From: Bacteroidales bacterium KA00251 | Lineage (GTDB): Bacteria; Bacteroidota; Bacteroidia; Bacteroidales; Porphyromonadaceae | Length of the DNA: 35,853 bases | NCBI GenBank assembly: GCA_001552775.1 | Contig: KQ959260.1 | Span: 1,170-37,022, forward strand | Reading direction: 5' to 3' | Shown here: positions 33,507 through 35,853 of the stretch, piece after piece | How the letters are laid out: each line of letters begins with the position of its first letter | Position numbering within the stretch: position 1 is the first letter of the stretch | Made by a program: the position numbers and the translations under genes | Notes under the pieces: model-generated | The model's database searches: none | Seen by the model: only the letters and a program-made list of their open reading frames with translations | What the model was told of the DNA's origin: nothing

Positions 33507-34859
33507 ATGACGGAAAAAGTCCTACACTACATTTGGAAAAATCGGCTATACTCACGACTCCTTTTCTATGAAAGTGTGAGTAGAAAAAGTAGTGTAGAGG
33601 GAGACGTGCTCCAAGTAGGAAAGTACAACATTCACGCAGGGCCCGACTTTTGTGAAGCTAAACTCTGTGTGGGGAAACTAATACTGGCAGGAAATGTGGA
33701 AATACATCGTAAGGCTAGCGAATGGATCACTCACAAGCACCACGAAGATCCAGCTTACGACAATGTAATTCTCCATGTAGTTCTAGAGGCAGATCAAGAC
33801 ATTCCTCATCGCATTACGGGGAAGCCAATCCTCACAGCTGAAATGATTTGCTCTTCACAGACCTTACAAGAAGTGGAAAAAGAACTTGAAAAAGGGAATG
33901 ATTTGTCCTCATTGGATAGCGACTTCGTACCCAACACGCAAAATTCTTCGGTTGCCTTCTCCTTCTCCGAAGCAAACTTAGCTGTAGGAGATACAATACA
34001 GCACACAAAAGACCTCCAACCGCCATACAGCAAGCCCCATATTGCACCTAAGGAGCCGACAATCTCTTTTCAGGAAAGAGCTCCTCAACTTTTCTTGGAA
34101 AGACTCCACGAAAAAGCAGAAGGACTAAAAACAATTTATGAAGAAAATCGAGGAGATCTTAGTGAAACCCTTTATCACTTTCTTCTTCGCCATTTGGGAG
34201 CCCAGGTAAACAATGATGCTTTCGCACAGGTGGCACGCTCTCTTCCTCTTCGCATTGTACGTAAACATACCGATAATACAGAGGCTCTTGAGGCTCTCTA
34301 CCTCGGTCAAGCTGCTCTCCTTGCCCCAAAAGCTGTCGATACCTATATGGAAGCTCTTCAAGAGCGGTATACCTTTCTTGCAACGAAGTATCAACTCACT
34401 CCTCTCAAAGAGGGCTGTGTACGGATGCTCCGTCTACGTCCTCCCGCCTTTCCACACCGTCGCCTTGCCATCCTTTCAGCTTTACGTCAGCACTATCCGC
34501 TTTTGGAGAGTCTATTACTAGAGTGCAATGATAGCAAAGAACTTCAAGAGAAACTTGCCACTCCGCCAAGCACCTATTGGCAGCACCATTACTCCTTCTC
34601 CACGCCTTCAAAGAATGTACTCAAGGGGCTTTCTTTTGAGAGCATAAATGTACTGATCATCAACGTAGTACTTCCTTATCGCTACTTTGTACAACGCCAT
34701 AAAAACGAAGAGAAAAAGAATTTATCCCCAATCTTGGAGCTAGCAAGCCAACTGCCTAGCGAAAACAATCGCTTCACAAGAGCTGCAAAATTAGAAGGTA
34801 TAGTTACACAAAATGCACTCCATTCTCAGGCTCTTTTACAACTATACAAGAACCTATAA
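33507..34859 (+). CDS. DUF2851 family protein
   Basis: A 450-residue soluble protein without signal peptide or membrane segment. The N-terminal quarter carries the family hallmark: LHYIWKNRLYS, the NIHAGPDFCEAKL stretch, GNVEIHRKASEWITHKH and YDNVILHVV. The conserved Asp, Glu-x-His and Lys positions look like a nuclease-type active site, but that is my inference. The middle is charged and low in conservation, and the C-terminal part is helical. Function is unknown; the family is largely Bacteroidetes. It follows manC by 107 nt with no clear promoter between. Confidence 0.87.
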   Translation: MTEKVLHYIWKNRLYSRLLFYESVSRKSSVEGDVLQVGKYNIHAGPDFCEAKLCVGKLILAGNVEIHRKASEWITHKHHEDPAYDNVILHVVLEADQDIPHRITGKPILTAEMICSSQTLQEVEKELEKGNDLSSLDSDFVPNTQNSSVAFSFSEANLAVGDTIQHTKDLQPPYSKPHIAPKEPTISFQERAPQLFLERLHEKAEGLKTIYEENRGDLSETLYHFLLRHLGAQVNNDAFAQVARSLPLRIVRKHTDNTEALEALYLGQAALLAPKAVDTYMEALQERYTFLATKYQLTPLKEGCVRMLRLRPPAFPHRRLAILSALRQHYPLLESLLLECNDSKELQEKLATPPSTYWQHHYSFSTPSKNVLKGLSFESINVLIINVVLPYRYFVQRHKNEEKKNLSPILELASQLPSENNRFTRAAKLEGIVTQNALHSQALLQLYKNL

Positions 34860-35130
34860 AAGGTGCTACTCCCTATAAGAATCTGCCCTGTAAGAGAGAA
34901 AGAAAAAGGAATCTCGTTCAGGATTTCGCCTGAGAACTAAACCGTGTAGTGTGCTCTAAATAAAAGATTCTTATTCAGCCATGTGACATGCACGCAGCAA
35001 CTCAGCCAAAATGATTGTCGTTGCCGAATTATCTAGTGATGCACAAAGAGAATAGAAGGAGAAACAGGTTGCATACGGGACACCGAAGAGGGTGAAATAC
35101 TCCTTACTCATGAAAAATAACGGAAGAAAG
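34860..35130. other. Gap between DUF2851 gene and tRNA-Glu promoter
   Basis: Mostly unstructured. A weak hairpin around 34918-34939 might end the DUF2851 transcript. A short minus-strand frame (46-67 codons) exists but looks like chance. Nothing else supportable. Confidence 0.45.
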
Positions 35131-35161
35131 TTGTTCAAATCAAATTTCTTTTGTATCTTTG
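35131..35161 (+). promoter_or_regulatory. Bacteroidetes promoter for tRNA-Glu (and probably rpsT)
   Basis: TTG at 35131-35133, a 20-bp spacer, then TATCTTTG at 35154-35161. The tRNA starts 74 nt further on. A 7-bp hairpin (TTGTCAG at 35192-35198 with CTGACAA at 35207-35213) lies in the leader between promoter and tRNA. Confidence 0.75.
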
Positions 35162-35235
35162 CCGTCGCATTCACATCTTTAACGCGTCAAGTTGTCAGTC
35201 TCAAATCTGACAAGATTGTGATTGCAGACCTGTAT

Positions 35236-35307
35236 GGCCCTTTCGTCTATCGGTTAGGACGCGAGGTTTTCATCCTCGAAAGAGGGGTTCGATTCCCCTA
35301 GGGGCTA
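35236..35307 (+). tRNA. tRNA-Glu (anticodon TTC)
   Basis: A 72-nt cloverleaf. The acceptor arm GGCCCTT pairs with AGGGGCT (two G-T wobbles). The D-arm is followed by anticodon stem CGAGG/CCTCG around the loop TTTTCAT (anticodon TTC at 35269-35271). The T-arm is AGGGG-TTCGATT-CCCCT and the discriminator is A. CCA is not encoded. The sequence closely follows the E. coli tRNA-Glu plan. Confidence 0.96.
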
Positions 35308-35311
35308 CTCA

Positions 35312-35362
35312 GCGACTTTGTGGCTTGAGTATATACTCCAAAGCGACAGGGTCGTGTTTTTT
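35312..35362 (+). promoter_or_regulatory. Possible attenuator hairpins in the rpsT leader
   Basis: CTTTG (35316-35320) can pair with CAAAG (35339-35343), enclosing the perfect palindrome GAGTATATACTC (35327-35338). CGAC at 35344-35347 pairs with GTCG at 35351-35354, followed by six Ts (35357-35362), giving a terminator-like shape. A second CGAC at 35313-35316 could pair with the same GTCG, which would be mutually exclusive with the terminator stem. Confidence 0.45.
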
Positions 35363-35394
35363 GAAAATAGAATTGTAAGAAACAACTTACTAAG

Positions 35395-35661
35395 ATGATA
35401 AATAAGAAAAACTCTGTAGCAAAAAGAATCAGACAGACAGCTTCTAGACGTCTACACAATCGCTACTATGGTCGTACAACGCGTAGTAGAGTTAAGTTGC
35501 TCCGTGCAATGGAAGATTACGAAGAAGCTTCAAAGGCCTTGCCTAAGGTTGCGTCTATGCTTGACCACTTGACCAAAAGAGGGGTTATCCATAAAAACAA
35601 AGCTTCTAACCTTAAGAGTAAGCTTGCTAAGCACGTCAATTCGCTCCGTGTGCAGGCATAA
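35395..35661 (+). CDS. rpsT: 30S ribosomal protein S20
   Basis: S20 binds 16S rRNA early in small-subunit assembly. The 88-residue basic protein has the family-typical KRIRQTASRRLHNRYYG start, a central helical region and the conserved VIHKNKASNLKSKLAKHVN end. It lies 87 nt after tRNA-Glu with no promoter box of its own visible, so it is probably transcribed from the tRNA promoter through the leader structure. A second tRNA-Glu follows 159 nt downstream. Confidence 0.96.
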   Translation: MINKKNSVAKRIRQTASRRLHNRYYGRTTRSRVKLLRAMEDYEEASKALPKVASMLDHLTKRGVIHKNKASNLKSKLAKHVNSLRVQA

Positions 35662-35708
35662 TTCTTTTTTCGCTTAGAAGGATTTATACTCTTTGGTAAA
35701 GAGAAAAG

Positions 35709-35729
35709 AGTCAGATCATTAATCTGACT
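35709..35729. other. 8-bp hairpin between rpsT and the second tRNA-Glu
   Basis: AGTCAGAT pairs perfectly with ATCTGACT around a 5-nt loop. It is not followed by a T-run, so it is not a standard terminator; it may be an RNA-processing site or a weak terminator. Confidence 0.4.
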
Positions 35730-35820
35730 AGACAGAAAGCAGAAGAAAAAGCTAGCGATTGAGACAAGGAGTTTTGGATAGTAAAGACTGCATCTCTTCT
35801 CCATTTTAGCTCTTTCACTT

Positions 35821-35853
35821 GGCCCTTTCGTCTATCGGTTAGGACGCGAGGTT
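35821..35853 (+). tRNA. tRNA-Glu (TTC), second copy, cut by the window end
   Basis: The first 33 nt, from the acceptor arm to just before the anticodon, are identical to positions 35236-35268 of the upstream tRNA-Glu. The rest lies outside the window, so completeness and anticodon are inferred. Confidence 0.85.

Noticed and set aside
34971-35174. Minus-strand frame of 67 codons left of tRNA-Glu
   Set aside because: It overlaps the tRNA promoter, has no promoter of its own and no recognisable motif.
35190-35214. Hairpin in the tRNA-Glu leader containing CAGTCTCAA, similar to the end of palindrome copy 1
   Set aside because: The arms differ from GAGACTGTTG and no 5-bp duplication flanks it; it is better read as a leader hairpin.
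1-35853. CRISPR arrays, toxin-antitoxin pairs, restriction systems, transposase or phage genes
   Set aside because: Looked for on both strands; the only repeat arrays lack spacers, and no such proteins are encoded.

Overview
The window looks like chromosomal DNA of an anaerobic member of the Bacteroidales, most likely Porphyromonadaceae or a close relative. This rests on gene content: a long-form urocanate hydratase, pyruvate:ferredoxin oxidoreductase, DUF1573, DUF2851 and PCMD proteins, and a Bacteroidetes-type sigma-54 regulator–lptE–secG operon. It also rests on many copies of the Bacteroidetes -7 promoter box TAnnTTTG upstream of genes. Genus-level assignment is inference. Nearly all genes are intact and most are housekeeping.

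Layout. At 1-188 a degenerate 22-bp-period repeat precedes a SulP anion transporter (189-1901). A shared terminator separates it from a convergent minus-strand operon (6725 to 1987): dCMP deaminase, S41 C-terminal processing protease, 5-formyl-THF cyclo-ligase and urocanate hydratase. Two tandem DUF1573 secreted proteins (8679 to 7126, minus) are divergent from a phosphoglucomutase (9053-10801) and a membrane-anchored M15-like/DUF5715 protein. At 11780-14708 lies a tight operon of a sigma-54-type activator, LptE, a small conserved protein and SecG. A secreted S9 peptidase, a class IV aminotransferase and a self-cleaving pyruvoyl arginine decarboxylase follow, then a K+/H+ antiporter (18867-20342).

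The region 20343-24134 is the most accessory-looking part. It holds an unrecognised secreted protein (minus), a five-copy 22/23-bp tandem array, a PCMD-type lipoprotein and an outer-membrane beta-barrel. It is bracketed by two copies of a 27-28-bp palindrome. Each copy is flanked by its own 5-bp direct repeat (AATAG and CTCTT). Copy 1 sits inside the left arm of the terminator after the antiporter, and removing it plus one repeat restores a perfect 14-bp stem. This is the strongest sign of an undescribed element here: a very small palindromic insertion sequence or the footprint of one.

The right part holds a DUF4143-like ATPase with a full Bacteroidetes promoter, the 1185-residue pyruvate:ferredoxin oxidoreductase (nifJ), an AI-2E family permease, a MATE transporter, mannose-1-phosphate guanylyltransferase and a DUF2851 protein. 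A tRNA-Glu(TTC) gene, rpsT behind a possible attenuator, and the first 33 nt of a second identical tRNA-Glu at the window edge close the window. Together the genes suggest an amino-acid-fermenting, peptide-using anaerobe: secreted peptidase, histidine and arginine catabolism, and PFOR.
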